Source: Heloderma charlesbogerti
Lineage: Eukaryota; Chordata; Lepidosauria; Squamata; Helodermatidae
Direction of reading: 5' to 3'
Assembly: GCA_026122225.1 (NCBI GenBank)
Contig: JANEZZ010002882.1
Span: 558,001-622,000, forward strand
Length of the DNA stretch: 64,000 bases
Shown here: positions 1-10,795 of the stretch, piece after piece
Position numbering within the stretch: the stretch's first letter is position 1
Layout of the letters: each line of letters begins with the position of its first letter
Notes under the pieces: generated by a model
The model's input: only the letters and a program-made list of their open reading frames with translations
What the model was told of the DNA's origin: nothing
The model's database searches: none
Made by a program: the position numbers and the translations under genes

Positions 1-158
1 CCCCCCACGCACCACAGACACAGGTCCCTCCGCGAGGCCCCCAGGCTTGTTGTGCAGCTGTGCCGGAGTGTCTCTTGCCACCCTGCGTGTCCCGATGAGC
101 TCCCTCAAAAAGGGGCATATGGAGACTTTCAGTGTGAACCAGTGTCGTTTAATTGCAG

Positions 159-260
159 GCCTCTGATACCTCGGCCGAAGTCAAGGTGTTGGTGGAACAG
201 AAGAAGGAGCTGGAGAAGGAAGTTTCTGAGCTACAGAGGAAGCTGGATTTGGAAGTCAGG
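159..260 (+). CDS. CGNL1: CGNL1 exon a (residues 1-34 of the visible part)
   Basis: The acceptor is TAATTGCAG before GCC and the donor is AGG|GTAGGG. The exon is 102 bp, phase 0 at both ends. It encodes ASDTSAEVKVLVEQKKELEK and then EVSELQRKLDLEVR, the start of the visible rod. The product joins directly to NQQN of the next exon, as in other CGNL1 proteins. The upstream exons are not in the window, so this is not the true start of the protein. Confidence 0.9.
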
Positions 261-744
261 GTAGGGCCCCCCTCCCCTAGTTATTCCATCAGTGTTGAAA
301 AGCTGGAGAAATGTTCCTTAATGGTGCACAGCAGATCACTCCGTGAAAAGTGTAGGTTATTACATTTGAATTGTTATTCTGGATCTGTAGCCCTGTTTAC
401 ATGGGCAAGGAATCCGGGGCCTTTTGTGGCTGCTTCAGCCATGCCTGCACCGCATCAGGGAGCCTGTGGCTCAGTGGGGAGCGCCTGCCCTGCCACAGAG
501 GCCCCGGCGCAGCCCACAGCATCTCCCGTGGAAAGGGTCCCCAGCACGCCAGTGTGAAGTGATGCACGATGGGGCAGAAACTCCCAACTTCACATATACG
601 CTGGTGGGATCTGAGCTGGCCAAGAAAAGGATCTTGGGGCTGTGGTGGACAGCTCAGTGGCAACATTGGCCCTGTGTAAAAAAAGGCAAATACCAGGTTG
701 GGCATAATTAGGAAAGGCACTGAAAATGAAATGGCTGATATCAT

Positions 745-972
745 ACTTCCCCCCTGGACTTGGCTACTAGCCCTGATGGCTCTGTGCTACCTCCAGGGTC
801 AGAGGCAGCATGCCAACATACACCAGTGGCTGGGGAACATGGGTGGGAGGGTGGTGCTGCATTCCTGTCCTTCTGGGTCTCCCATGGGGAGCTGGTTGGC
901 CACTGTGAACAGGATGCTGGACTGGATGAGCCCATGGCCTGATCCAGCATCAGGGCTCTTCTGATGTTCTGA
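745..972 (+). repeat. Squamate-type LINE 3' tail repeat
   Basis: It reads as a stretch ending in GGATGCTGGACTGGATG, then CCTGATCCAGCATCAGGGCT and CTTCTGATGTTCTGA. The same pattern recurs at about 12.6 kb, 29.4 kb and 45.5 kb on the + strand and inverted at about 27.2 kb. It is probably the 3' end of a CR1-like LINE or a related SINE; the family name is not certain. Confidence 0.65.
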
Positions 973-1077
973 CATTCAGCAGCAGGTGATGGGAAAGAAC
1001 CTGGCCCCCAAGGGAACGGCTGCTGCCAGTCAGAGCAGGCAGTGCTGGGCTGGAAGGGCCCTAGTCTTGGGCGGGGC

Positions 1078-1245
1078 CTTGGCTCCGAAGCAGAGTACCT
1101 GCGCCTTGCGTGCTGGAGGTCCCCAGTTCAACTCCTGGGAGCACCTCGGTCGAAACAGGCCAGGCAGCAGGTGACAGGAGGACCCTGGAGAGCCATCGCT
1201 GCCCGTCAGAGCAGGCAGTAGTGGGCTGGATGGGCCAGGAGCCTG
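1078..1245 (+). repeat. tRNA-derived SINE, degenerate
   Basis: It contains the B-box-like GTTCAACTCC after a tRNA-like stretch, then a body with CAGGTGACAGGAGGACCCTG, GAGAGCCATCGCTGCC and a GGGCTGGATGGGCCA tail. It matches the better-preserved copies at 14.4, 14.6 and 16.3 kb. Confidence 0.65.
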
Positions 1246-1344
1246 ACTTGGCATCAGCTGGAGGTGGGGCTGTGCCTGTGGCGCCCACCGCCATGCGTAC
1301 AAAGCACACTTCGGGATCCCAGCCGTGAGCTGGCCAGGCTACGC

Positions 1345-1490
1345 CTCCGGCTCCAGTGGATCCCTGCAAACCTTGTGGCCTTCAGGAGGTCTGGCCTGCA
1401 GCTCCCATCAGCACAGCCAGTGGTGAGGCATGAAGGGAGTTGCAGGCCAAGGCATCTGGAAGGGCGCAGGGTGGCCGTCCCTGCTGCAAA
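1345..1490. repeat. Palindromic MITE-like element (hAT type)
   Basis: The two halves are inverted copies. TGGCCTTCAGGAGGTCTGGC and CTGCAGCTCCCATCAGC on the left mirror GGGAGTTGCAGGCCAAGGC and ATCTGGAAGGGC on the right. This resembles the abundant squamate non-autonomous hAT family with a CCCTCCAGATG...ACTCCCATCA core. No transposase is present. Confidence 0.6.
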
Positions 1491-1600
1491 TGGCCTTATC
1501 TCCAAAGGGTCATCCCCTGTGTAAATCAGTATCACGTGTGGCCCTTGTCTCAGAAACTTGGTGTCCCTGAAAAACAGGGCAGAGGGTCTTCACGCTGCCA

Positions 1601-1627
1601 CCCCTCCCTCCCTCCCTCCCTCCCTCC
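1601..1627 (+). repeat. (TCCC)n microsatellite
   Basis: About six tandem TCCC units form a pure pyrimidine tract 40 bp upstream of the next CGNL1 exon. It could serve as an extended polypyrimidine tract. Confidence 0.9.
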
Positions 1628-1666
1628 TCGCACCGTTTCTAAACAATGCCGATGTCCACTGTTTAG

Positions 1667-1815
1667 AATCAGCAGAATATCCGGGACGAGCGAGACACGA
1701 CTGAAGCACAGCTGCGGGAGCTTCAGCAGCGGCTCGAGGCGAGTGTGGAGGACAGAGACTCCTTCAGAAGGCGGCTGGAGGAGAGCGAGAAGGACCTGCG
1801 GCACAACCTGGAGGA
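1667..1815 (+). CDS. CGNL1: CGNL1 exon b (residues 35-83 plus 2 nt)
   Basis: The acceptor is CTGTTTAG|AAT and the donor is GGA|GTGAGT. The exon is 149 bp, starts in phase 0 and leaves two bases (GA) to be completed by the G that opens the next exon. It encodes the rod segment beginning NQQNIRDERDTTEAQLREL and ending EESEKDLRHNLE. It is rich in charged heptads with no prolines, as expected for coiled coil. Confidence 0.92.
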
Positions 1816-4167
1816 GTGAGTTCGGGGCGGAAAGGCAGCCGGTGCAATTGGCTCCCCTTTGCAGTCACCCCAAGCGGTCTGCGGATCACATTTTGAGGTC
1901 TCTCCCTTGTTTGCAGCACAGTCCTGGAAGGATCCAGGCTTCTGGGCACACTGGAGCGCTTCATCCAGGTCCCTCAGGAGCGGCCCTCCATGCGCCACAA
2001 TACCTGGGTTTCCTCCCTGTCGTCTGTCTCCCTTCTGCCATCTCAGTTTCTTTCCAGCTGGGCCCTGCCCCTCTCGTGACCAGCCCTGAACCCACAGTGA
2101 CCGCCTTTTTAGGAGGGCATCTTAACCATGGGGCCGCTGCTTCTCCCTTGCATGCCTCCACTTGGGGCTTGGCTGCTTCCCTCCTCTCCATAGCTGCATG
2201 TCTTCCCCTCCTTGCACTAAGCTGGGGGAGAGCAAAAGATGGCGGGGGGGGGCAGCTGTCAGAGTCTTGGAAAGCAGGGAGGAAGGAGAGGGTGGCAGCC
2301 AAGGCCCCTGTCCCCCACCCCACCTTGCCCTGGGGGTAGCAGATCAACTCAGTGACTGTTGCTGCAGCTTTGCTGCTTGTTGGGTTCCTCCCTCTTAAAT
2401 AGGGATGGGAACGTCTGGCCCGTGAGCCAGATGCGGCCCCCAGGGCTCCCCATCCAGCAAGATTCTTCTTCTGTTACAACCAGTCAATGACTGGAGATGA
2501 GAGGGCATTTAAAGGCATTTAAATATTAAATACCCTGCTCTTAAGTACCCTGCATAGAGCTGGGCTGTGCCTTTGTAGGCAGGGAAGCTGTTGCACTGAG
2601 CTTACTCCTGAGTAGACATGGACAGAATTGAGCTGTGCTTTGTATGCTTTGTGGGAAAAGGTCCAAATTGGTAAGAACTACACCTGGCCCCACCCGCTTG
2701 GCTTCCTCTGTCGTTGGCCCCTCTCCGTGCCCTTGCCCCGCCCACTGCTGGAATGCGGCCCCCGAAACCCTTCCCTCCTTGGAACCTGGCCTCTGGGCTG
2801 AAAAGGGTGTCCCACCCGCTGCCTTGAATCCATCTTGGACTGAGTCGAGCAGGTAATTTTGCACACTGAGGTCCACCGCTGGCATCCTTCCTCAGTGTCG
2901 GCTGTCCCACATCTCATGGTTGCTTTGGGGGCTCAGGGAGAATGGTGATGCCAAGCGAGCTCCTGCCTATCTGTAGGCAGATGGATTGCCTGCACTGCCA
3001 CAACTTGCGGGTGTAACTGGGGTAATGGCCTGACCCCTAGTTTTGGGGGAACTGAAAAATGTCCTGTGTTTCTAGGACTTCCTGCTTTGCTGAGGCAATC
3101 AGAAGCAAAGCCCTTTTCTGTCCTTTCTGGATAATAGCTGAAATGCTCTCAACTCCTTCCAGCCCTCTCCTCATATTAAATTTATAGTCTACTTTATAGA
3201 TCTAAAAATGAATAAATAACTCAAAATAACTTGCAAAACCAGCAATAAAATTGCAACACATCGTAGTTACTTATTTATTCCATTTGTTCCCCACTTTGCA
3301 CCAAGAACATTGTACTCAAGTTGGCTAACAGACATAGGATCTTTAAAAGCAGATAGATAAAAACTTGGTTATAAACAATAACAATACATTAAAAACACAG
3401 ATAAAAACATACAAAAAGTACTGAATAAAAATAGCGCCCAACTCAACAGACCAGCTCACACATCAGAGGCCTGCTTGAATAAGAACGTATTTGCCTGCTG
3501 GTGGAAAGTCAGCAGAGAGGGAGCCAACCCAGCCTCCCTCCTCAGGAAGTTCCACAGCCTGGGAGTGGCCACCAAGAAGACCCTCTCTTGTGACACCACC
3601 AAACATGCCTCTGATGGTCGCGGGACCAAAAGAACGGCCTCCCCTGAAGACCATTAGACCTGGGCAGGCTCATATGGGAAAAAGTGGCCTTCCAAGTTGC
3701 CTGGTCCCAAGTCATATAGGCCTTTATAGGTCATAACCAGCACTCTGAATTGTGCCTCGGAGCAGTCAGTGAAACTGTTGTACGTACTCAAACATCCCTA
3801 AAGCATTGAAAAATACTAACCAGTAAAGCCAATACCAAAATAACATCAGAAATGACAGCAGCGGTCCCCCTTATCCTGCGGTCCCTCTCAAAGATCTCTC
3901 AAATAGACCAGTCTTGAGCATTTACTTGAATGTATGGCAAGAGCTCATGAAAGGCCCCTGCCTTGGGTGAGGGGAATCAGAGGTGGGGAGAGGCCCAGCA
4001 CCAAGACAGCCCCAAGCTTCTGTTCTCTGTTACCTGAAAGGTGGGGACCTCTTTGTCCCTCCTCCGAGGCGCAGCAGTCAAGAATGTTTCTCAGAAATGT
4101 CACTGACACCTGGAGTAATAAGGGCAATGCGACGCCTCAAAGACATGATTTTCCTCTCCCTTTGGAG
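1816..4167 (+). other. CGNL1 intron (2.4 kb)
   Basis: No exon is seen. It holds an hAT-like terminal fragment at about 2402-2445 (CTGGCCCGTGAGCCAGATGC), a short dispersed repeat around 2595-2645, and an L2 3' end on the minus strand at about 3268-3780. Confidence 0.75.
3268..3780 (-). repeat. L2-type LINE 3' end
   Basis: Read on the minus strand, one frame gives the degenerate RERVFLVATPRLWNFL, matching the RERAFSVVAPTLWNSLPREL motif that closes L2-clade ORF2. An A- and ATTT-rich tail lies on its 3' side near 3270. The same arrangement recurs at about 7.0, 7.8, 16.6, 30.1 and 33.1 kb. It is 5'-truncated and out of frame, so it is not functional. Confidence 0.7.
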
Positions 4168-4303
4168 GCTTTTCCAAGTGAAAATGGAGAGGGAGCAGCA
4201 CCAGACAGAAATCCAGGACCTGCAGGATCAGCTTTCTGAGATGCATGATGAACTGGATGGCGCAAAGCACGCGGAGGATGGCGAGAGAGAGCTGCTTGCT
4301 GAG
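4168..4303 (+). CDS. CGNL1: CGNL1 exon c (residues 84-129)
   Basis: The acceptor is CTCTCCCTTTGGAG|G and the donor is GAG|GTGAGC. The exon is 136 bp. Its first G completes the split GAG codon from the previous exon. It then encodes LFQVKMEREQHQTE and IQDLQDQLSEMHDELDGAK, ending ELLAE in phase 0. The DQLSEMHDELD segment is one of the most conserved parts of the family and strongly supports CGNL1. Confidence 0.95.
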
Positions 4304-6469
4304 GTGAGCTGCGGTGGGGCAGCCGGAGGGTGGGCTGTGTGAGCAAGTGCGTGCGGGTGGGTGGGAGTGAGCTTTGTGCTTTCAAAAGAAGGGGCAGAAC
4401 TGAGCAGGCCTGGTTTTAATGGTGTTTAAAAATACCTTTCCGGAACGTTTTCGCTTCCTGTGTAATTGCAGAATCCTCAGTGTTTATCATTTCCATGTGT
4501 GGCCAGATCTCTCTTGGAATACCCGCTCTTCAGGAGCAGCTGCCTGTTGAAGGGTGCCACCTTTTATGAGACCTATGTGTGACAAGTAAACTCTGCGTGC
4601 CTGTTGGGTGCTCCGCTGGCAGAAACCTAAGAGCTGTTTGTCCAGGAGAAGTCTCTGTTTAGGGAAGTTCTTGCAGAGGCAGCATTCGGCAGCAGGTTTC
4701 CTAGCCAGGACTGCTTGAGCTCCCTCCATCGCTGATTTGCATTCTGTGCTGTTCTCAGGGGACTTTTTGACCCTACAGAGTCATGCCTCTGAAGTCAAGT
4801 AGGGTTTAGCACATTTCTGATGAGAGATCACCTGGAATGCTGTTCAGAGTCCTTGGAAGAGGAGCCAGATGGAAATCTCTTGCATACATCATTCATAACG
4901 CTGCTTCACCACATTAGCTTGCATGTCAAAGGTTGGCTGGTGCTGTGTGTGCTCAGCCCTGGAGTGAGCCTTCGCCAGTCTCGAGTCCCTGGGGCCAGTT
5001 GCTGGAGCTGGGGCTCATGGTTCTGGCGGAGGGCCATGCAGGACAGGGCCTGGGAGACGTGTGAAGTGCCTCTTGACCTTTTTTTAAACAAAGACATCTT
5101 CAAGTGGGGATTGGAGATGCTTACCTGTTTTCCTCTGGGCCAATTATCTGATAGAATTTGCCCCCACCTGTTTGGCTTCTTTCTTCCACAGGAGAAAAAT
5201 GTACATGGACCCCCAGTATCTTTTTCCTCTCCAAAGAGAAAAGCTGCTGGGGATGATTTTGACTGGGAAAACAGCTCCTTGGGGAGCAGAGAAGCGCCCC
5301 CTGCCACTTCCTGCTGCTGCTCCCATCAGACCAAGGGCCCCCCGTGTCTGTGTCCAAACTAAAAGAAGCCCGGAGGCCGCGTGGCATCCCATGGGGACCT
5401 GGGCTGGAGCTGCACAAGGGCAAGGACGTGAGCTGGAGCCCGAAGCAGAGCAGGCAGAAGGTCCTGCTCCGTTGGCCAGGGAGGGAAGGGCAGGCGTCCC
5501 GGCTCCTGCTCTTTATGCCAGAAGCTTCATCCTGCCTGCCAGTTACAGGCGCTGATGTGTCAGGAATGACTCCAAGCGTGTGGAGGTGTCTGGCAGCTCA
5601 GATTTGAAATCAGAATGGGAACAGCAAGAACAGAGGGAGGCCCCCTCCCCAGTGAGCTGACATACGGCGAGACTTTCTTCCCAAGACCTTGACAGATGGC
5701 CCAGGCTGAACTGCTCCCCTGTTCCTCCACCATAAGAACTCAAGTTTTGGAGGAGGAGGAGGGCAAGCGGCGTGACTTGAGAGATGCTAGGGTCTGTCGC
5801 AGATCGTAGCGGGAAAAGTGAGGGGCAGGGCTCAGGCGCTCCGCCAGGTTGGCCACTCATGGAAGTCAATGTAGAGGGAGCCACCCTAAGGGAGGGGCAT
5901 CCCTGCAAAGCAAGTCTGGCTGTGACGTTTGTGGCCAGACTGTTGGCAACTCCTCTAACTTCCACTTCGCCTCCTCTACTGATATTCGTAGACGTGTGGA
6001 TTAGCGGGTTCTATGCAGTCTGAGAGTTTCCTAGAATCTGCATTTGTACAGAAGCTAGTCTTTAACTAATAAAATAGAGTTAGCCTGAAACCTTGTTTGC
6101 TGGAGCATGTTGAGTGCGGAGGGAGAGGACGAAGGAACGTGACATGATGTTCCCCACGCACCTCTGTTCCCTTCCACACCTGGAGAGGGCCCTGAGGCCA
6201 CCACAAGCCCAGTCCCTGGGAGCTCAGCACAGTTGGTCTCAGCCGTGAGTCCCTGGCACTGGCTGCAACTCCGAGGGCCTTGGAAATGCATTCACACTAA
6301 CCGTGGCTTTGAGATGCTTCTGTGCTTGATCGTTTGTTTGTTTCAGCCAGCCTCCCCCAACCTGGTGCCCTCCAGATGTGCAGGCCTGCAAATCCCATCA
6401 TCCCCAGCCAACTTAAGCAGCACAAGCTGGAAGGTGCCTTCTAATGTCTCTCTCCTTGAATGGGCTTAG
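4304..6469 (+). other. CGNL1 intron (2.2 kb)
   Basis: No coding exon is seen. A MITE fragment with GTGCCCTCCAGATGTGCAGG lies at about 6340-6432, immediately before the next exon. The rest looks unique. Confidence 0.75.
6340..6432. repeat. MITE-like hAT fragment
   Basis: It contains CCCAACCTGGTGCCCTCCAG followed by ATCCCATCATCCCCAGCCAA, the hallmark half of the palindromic squamate hAT MITE also seen at 1.35 kb and 14.0 kb. Only one arm is clear. It ends about 35 bp before an exon, so its pyrimidine-rich end may form part of the acceptor context. Confidence 0.6.
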
Positions 6470-6682
6470 GAGCTGATGCAGCTGAAAGAGGACCTGCAGG
6501 CCATCCTGATGGCCAAAGAGCAGCAGGAAGATGTCCTGAGGAAGCGAGAGCGGGAGCTCACTGCTTTGAAGGGGGCCCTGAAGGAAGAAGTGTCCAGCCA
6601 TGACCACGAGATGGACCGGCTGAAGGAAGAGCACGACCAGGAGCTCCGGATGCTGAGAGGCACTCTGGAGGAAGCCACGGAG
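6470..6682 (+). CDS. CGNL1: CGNL1 exon d (residues 130-200)
   Basis: The acceptor is TGGGCTTAG|GAG and the donor is GAG|GTCAGT. The exon is 213 bp (71 codons), phase 0 at both ends. It encodes ELMQLKEDLQAILMAKEQQE, then DVLRKRERELTALKGALKEE and a DHEMDRLKEEHDQELRML segment. The RKRERELTALKGALKEEVSS block is nearly invariant in the CGNL1 proteins I can recall. Confidence 0.95.
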
Positions 6683-6959
6683 GTCAGTAGGGTGCGAGCC
6701 CAATGGTGTGTGCAGCTGGGGCTATAGCCAATGGGGGGCACGGAGCCGCAGGCTGAGAAGAACAGGGACCAGTCAGCAGTGTCCCCCGCCCTGTATTAAA
6801 AATAGTATGCTATTAAAAATAGCCTCCCCTGCTGCCTGCACCTGCCGGCTCCCCCTCTGCTGCTGCCACACTTAGTTGCATCTAAGCACAGCTGGCGGGG
6901 TAGGGGGGGAGGCTGGGAGCTGCAGGACTTTTTTCTGTCTAGACATGTATGGGATTGCA

Positions 6960-7530
6960 CCCTTACTCACTCTTAAACTGAATCCAGACCGACATTCTTT
7001 GTGCAGTGTACAATACATTAAAAACAAGGCACAAATAATAAAACAAGGTAAAAACAGTGCAAAATAAAACCAAGAAAAAATCATCAGCAGAAAATAAAAA
7101 CGTTACAGCATCATAACCAAACTGAAACCACCAGCAGAATAAAGGCACTACAAAGAGCTCTGAAAATGCCTGGGAAAATAAAAAGGTATTTACCTGCTGC
7201 CAGGAAGATGACAAGACAGGCGCCAAGCAAGCCTCTCTGGGGAGAGCATTCTGCAAACGGGGGGCCACCACAGAAAAGGCCCTCTCCTTAGTACCCACCT
7301 ACCTGGCTTCATTTGGCTGGGGAGCCTGGAGAAGGGTCTCAGGCAATGGTCTCAGTGTCTGGACAAGTGAATATGGGAGGAGACAATCCTTCAGGTAACC
7401 TCCCCCAAGCAGTTGAGGGCTTTGAAAGTTGAATTGGACCCAGAAACAGACCGGCAGCCAGTGGAGACGGAGACATAATGGCATGATACGATCACATCGG
7501 CCCGCCTTGTGACTCGCTGCACTTTTCAAG
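6960..7530 (-). repeat. L2-type LINE 3' end
   Basis: On the minus strand it translates to TKERAFSVVAPRLQNALPRE, the C-terminal signature of L2-clade ORF2, followed by an A-rich tail near 7010-7080. The upstream part (7300-7530) covers the LHWLPV.F..QFNF region. It is truncated and carries stops. Confidence 0.8.
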
Positions 7531-7784
7531 GATGCTCTCCCCTGCACATGGCCCTGCTTCCCATCTCCCCGCCCAGCTGTGCTCCTGAGCTCGCTTCCAC
7601 CTCGTCAGGCCCCTCAGTCTCAGGGCATTGCGGTCCCCAAGTCCTTGTGGGCAGTGGCTGCTCCCACCTGCGGCACCTGCTCTCTGTTACGTCCCTGCCC
7701 AGCAGCATCTCTTGAGGAGGAGGCCTGACCCCCAGGTGCAGGCCTTGCCATTACTCCTCTTCTTGCTGCTGCCGCCGCTATTTC

Positions 7785-8235
7785 TTAATCACCTTTCTCT
7801 TCAAATAAGACTTAAGGCAACTTACAACAAGGATAAAAGATGCAAATGTTAAAACAGCTAAAAACAATCTTCACTAAAATACAGCAACCCCATAAACCAC
7901 TCAAATGTCAGAGACAAGCCAACAGTCCAACTGGGGCATATTAAACAGCCCATCATATGCCATGCCTGGGAATAGAGGAAAACCTGGGGTGAAAAGATGG
8001 CAGTGTTGGCCTAAGGCGGGCCTCGCTGGGGAGAGTGTTCCACAGTCGGGAGCCACCACCGAGAAGGTCCTCTCCCTTGCTGCCAGCCTCCAAACCTGCT
8101 TTGGAGGAGGGCTCAGATGTGGATCGTAGTGTCCGGGTAGGTCATCTGTGGAGAGGCTCTCTGCCAGGTGTTGTGGTCCTGAGCTGCGTCAGGCTCTATA
8201 GGTCAAGAACAGCACCTTGATTGATCTTGGAACTG
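7785..8235 (-). repeat. L2-type LINE 3' end
   Basis: The minus-strand translation gives RERTFSVVAPDCGTL at about 8035-8085 with an A-rich tail near 7800-7880. It lies in the same orientation as the copy 0.5 kb upstream, so these are two independent, decayed insertions or one split copy. Confidence 0.7.
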
Positions 8236-9217
8236 TATACGTGTTCTCCTTGCCATTAAACCCGTCTCGCTGGAGCATCTGCGGTTCTCAAGGGTGCTGC
8301 AGGTCTTTCTGAACACCCAGCTGCTCCCTGTTCCAAACTTGACCTCGATCCTAAGTGACCACATTGATCAGCAAGCTGCGTTCGGGTTCCTGAGTTCTCT
8401 TGGCGGGCTGTTCCTTTTTAAAGACTGGACTGTTGGGAACGAGTTGCTGACAAAGGGACTCTGCCACCTTTGCAACAAGGCGAGAGTGTTGTGTGCAACA
8501 GCCAGGCAGGCGCTGTGCCATATGCTTCAATGGGCCTCCCTGCCCAGGACAGGCCCAGCGTGCTCCCTGCGCCCTCCCCACCAGGACCGGAGGCCCGATT
8601 CCTGCCCGGTCCTCCTTCCTTTGTGTGTCCGGGTGTGAGTCTGCCAGTGCTTATGGGGAGCGTCCATGCGCTGCGCCAGCGGCGTCCACGGATCAGATGT
8701 GCAGGTGAGCTTGTCCGTCTGCCTGGCGCTTGCTGAACTGGTGCACTCCCCACTGTCCTCCCCACATCTCAGTGTTGATCACAGCTTTTGCTCTGTACTG
8801 AGCAGCCTTCCCTACATGAGCCTAGCCCGTGGGGGGGGGGGTAGCGGAGCGTGGCCCTCGAGAGGAAAGGGGAGCGCTGGCAAAGCAGTGTGTGTCGGAG
8901 TCCATGATCTCCATCTCCAGCCCCCGCGGCTTCCCAAGGCGCTGCCCGGCAGCTGGCTGCTTCGTGGACGGAGCCACAGGGGCCACAGGCAGGAGAGGGT
9001 GCGTGCGTTGGTGCCACACCCATCCGGGAGGAAAGATGCGTCTGGTGTCTGGGCTTAACGGGGGGCTGTAAATAGCCATTCTCGACTCTGAGGCAGCCCT
9101 GGCCTTTGATTGTGCGGGGAGCGGGCAGGGCATGGGTGACGGGTCCCTCTGCCGCCGCTCCCCACCTGTGAGGGGGCAGCTGGCCTGTCTGGAGCAGGGC
9201 AGGGCAGCTTGTGGCCC

Positions 9218-9302
9218 TCCCAGTGCTCTGGCCTGCAACGCCCGTCAGCCCTCCCGTCAGCAGGCCGTTGGCTGTGCTGATGGGAGTTGCAGGCTAAAGT
9301 AG
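9218..9302. repeat. Palindromic MITE-like element
   Basis: GGCCTGCAACGCCCGTCAGC on the left is mirrored by GCTGATGGGAGTTGCAGGCT on the right across a short centre. This is the same type of element as the copy at 1.35 kb. Confidence 0.6.
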
Positions 9303-9484
9303 GCCGCAGGGGGCAACAGCTGGGGCCCAGGCGCACGAGGGGGCTGCAGCGTTGCCCAGGGGAGGCGCAACGGCCTTGATGCTGAGCGCGAGGGTCTCCT
9401 GGCAAGAGCCGGGTGCTCTCCCGGCTGCTCCACCTCTGTGCGCTGCTTTTGCAGCTCAGGTCCATCTCTATGAGGGCCCAGCGA

Positions 9485-9580
9485 TCCCTCGGGGCGGGGG
9501 GCACAGCTCAGCAGCAGAGCCCCTGTGTGGACAGCAGGAGATCCCCGGTCGAGTCCCCAGCCTCTCCCAGCAAGAGGCTC
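9485..9580 (+). repeat. tRNA-derived SINE fragment
   Basis: It has a degenerate A box (CAGCTCAGCAGCAGAGCCCC) and a B box (GGTCGAGTCC) with tRNA-like spacing. The body is largely lost. Confidence 0.6.
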
Positions 9581-9794
9581 CGATGGTGCTGGGGCGGGCA
9601 AGGAGAGGCCCTGGAGCGCCGGTCAGGCGGTGTGGGAGCGCCGGGCTGGCGGGAGACGTTGCCCCTGGGGCTGGCGGGCAGTGCCCACCCTTCCTCCTGC
9701 TGCCCTGGAGTGGGGATTTGGGTTGGCCCAGGACCTGTAGGCACTCGAGCAGAAGGGTGAGAACCCCTCTGGCGGGAGTGAGGATGGAGCCCAG

Positions 9795-9905
9795 GCCACC
9801 AGGATGCTCTCCTGCACAAGGCCTGGGAGCAGCCGCCTCTCAGCAGGGGAGAGCACCTGCTCTGCGTGCAGAGTGCCCCAGGATCCCGAGGGACAGGAGC
9901 CCCCG
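9795..9905 (+). repeat. tRNA-derived SINE fragment, degenerate
   Basis: It contains GGGGAGAGCACCTGCTCTGC and GTGCAGAGTGCCCCAGGATC, resembling the A-box to B-box region of the SINE at 14.64 kb. The match is weak. Confidence 0.4.
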
Positions 9906-10684
9906 GACAGCTGCTGCCAGCCAAGGTCGTTGGTGCTGGACTGGGGGACAGATTGTCCGACTGGTGTTGAGGCAGCTTTGCCGGTCCCAGTGGACTGTGG
10001 CCCTCCATGTGCGGGCGTGGGGGGTATGTGGGGAAAGGAGGCCAGAACTGCCGCAGGGGTCCGCTGACCAGGGGCCCCTGGAGCGGCTCCTCTTCCCCAC
10101 TGCACCCGGCTTGTTCACCTGCTCCTCGCTCCGGTGTGGCCAACGGCGGTGGTGAGACAGAGGAGCAGCAGATGCCACAGCTGGCTTTCTCCCGCCTCTC
10201 TGCCTGCTGGGCACGCCAGTAGCAGCAACGACAAGAAGGAGGCGGAGGAGCGAGAGCAGCGGGTGGCCGTGGCAGGGAGCGGGCCAACCCACAGAGGGAG
10301 GGGCCCATGGGGGGGCCTTACCCGGGCCCCCCAGCAGCTGGAGCTGGCCTGGTGACTGGCACATGCAATCAATTGTGGGGCCAACTGAACCTGGCAGGAG
10401 CAAGATGCACAGTCGCCCTCCTGCTAGAGCCTCGGCTGGCTTTTACGTGCTGCGCGTAAGGGCTGATCCGTGCTCACCAGCTGACCTGCTTCTTGCTCCC
10501 TACAGAGCACCCTTGTGAAACAGAGTCCAGGTGTGTCCACGTGGAAATCCACGCAAAGGTCTTGGGTATCCGTTAGGCGAAGCCTGCAAGGTGCAGGAAG
10601 TGGGCTCACATTGTCCCATGAAACACTCCGTGGCAACGTGAAGGCTGCGTGGCAGCTTCGGGGGGGGGGGTTGCATGTTGGTGT

Positions 10685-10795
10685 GTCGCAGCAACAGCAA
10701 CGAAGAGTCTCGGGGCTCCTTGAGGACTAGCCCATTTATTGTGACACACAAGCTTTCGTGAACATAGTTCACTCCCTGTGAGTTTGGCTTGTTCT
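10685..10795 (+). repeat. Dispersed amniote repeat fragment
   Basis: It contains AGTCTCGGGGCTCCTTGAGG then CCATTTATTGTGACACACAA and GCTTTCGTGAAC. This resembles the widespread sauropsid repeat with a TAAGCTTTCGTG motif. The family name is uncertain. Confidence 0.5.

Larger units (their letters stand above)
261..1666 (+). other. CGNL1 intron (1.4 kb)
   Basis: No coding exon is seen. It holds a squamate-type LINE tail (about 745-972), a degenerate tRNA-derived SINE (about 1078-1245), a palindromic MITE-like element (about 1345-1490) and a (TCCC)n tract at 1601-1627, about 40 bp before the next exon. Confidence 0.8.

Noticed and set aside
9508..10308. Long open frame on the minus strand (266 codons)
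   Set aside because: It lies in GC-rich intronic DNA and is rich in P, G, S and R, with parallel open frames on both strands and no recognisable domain.
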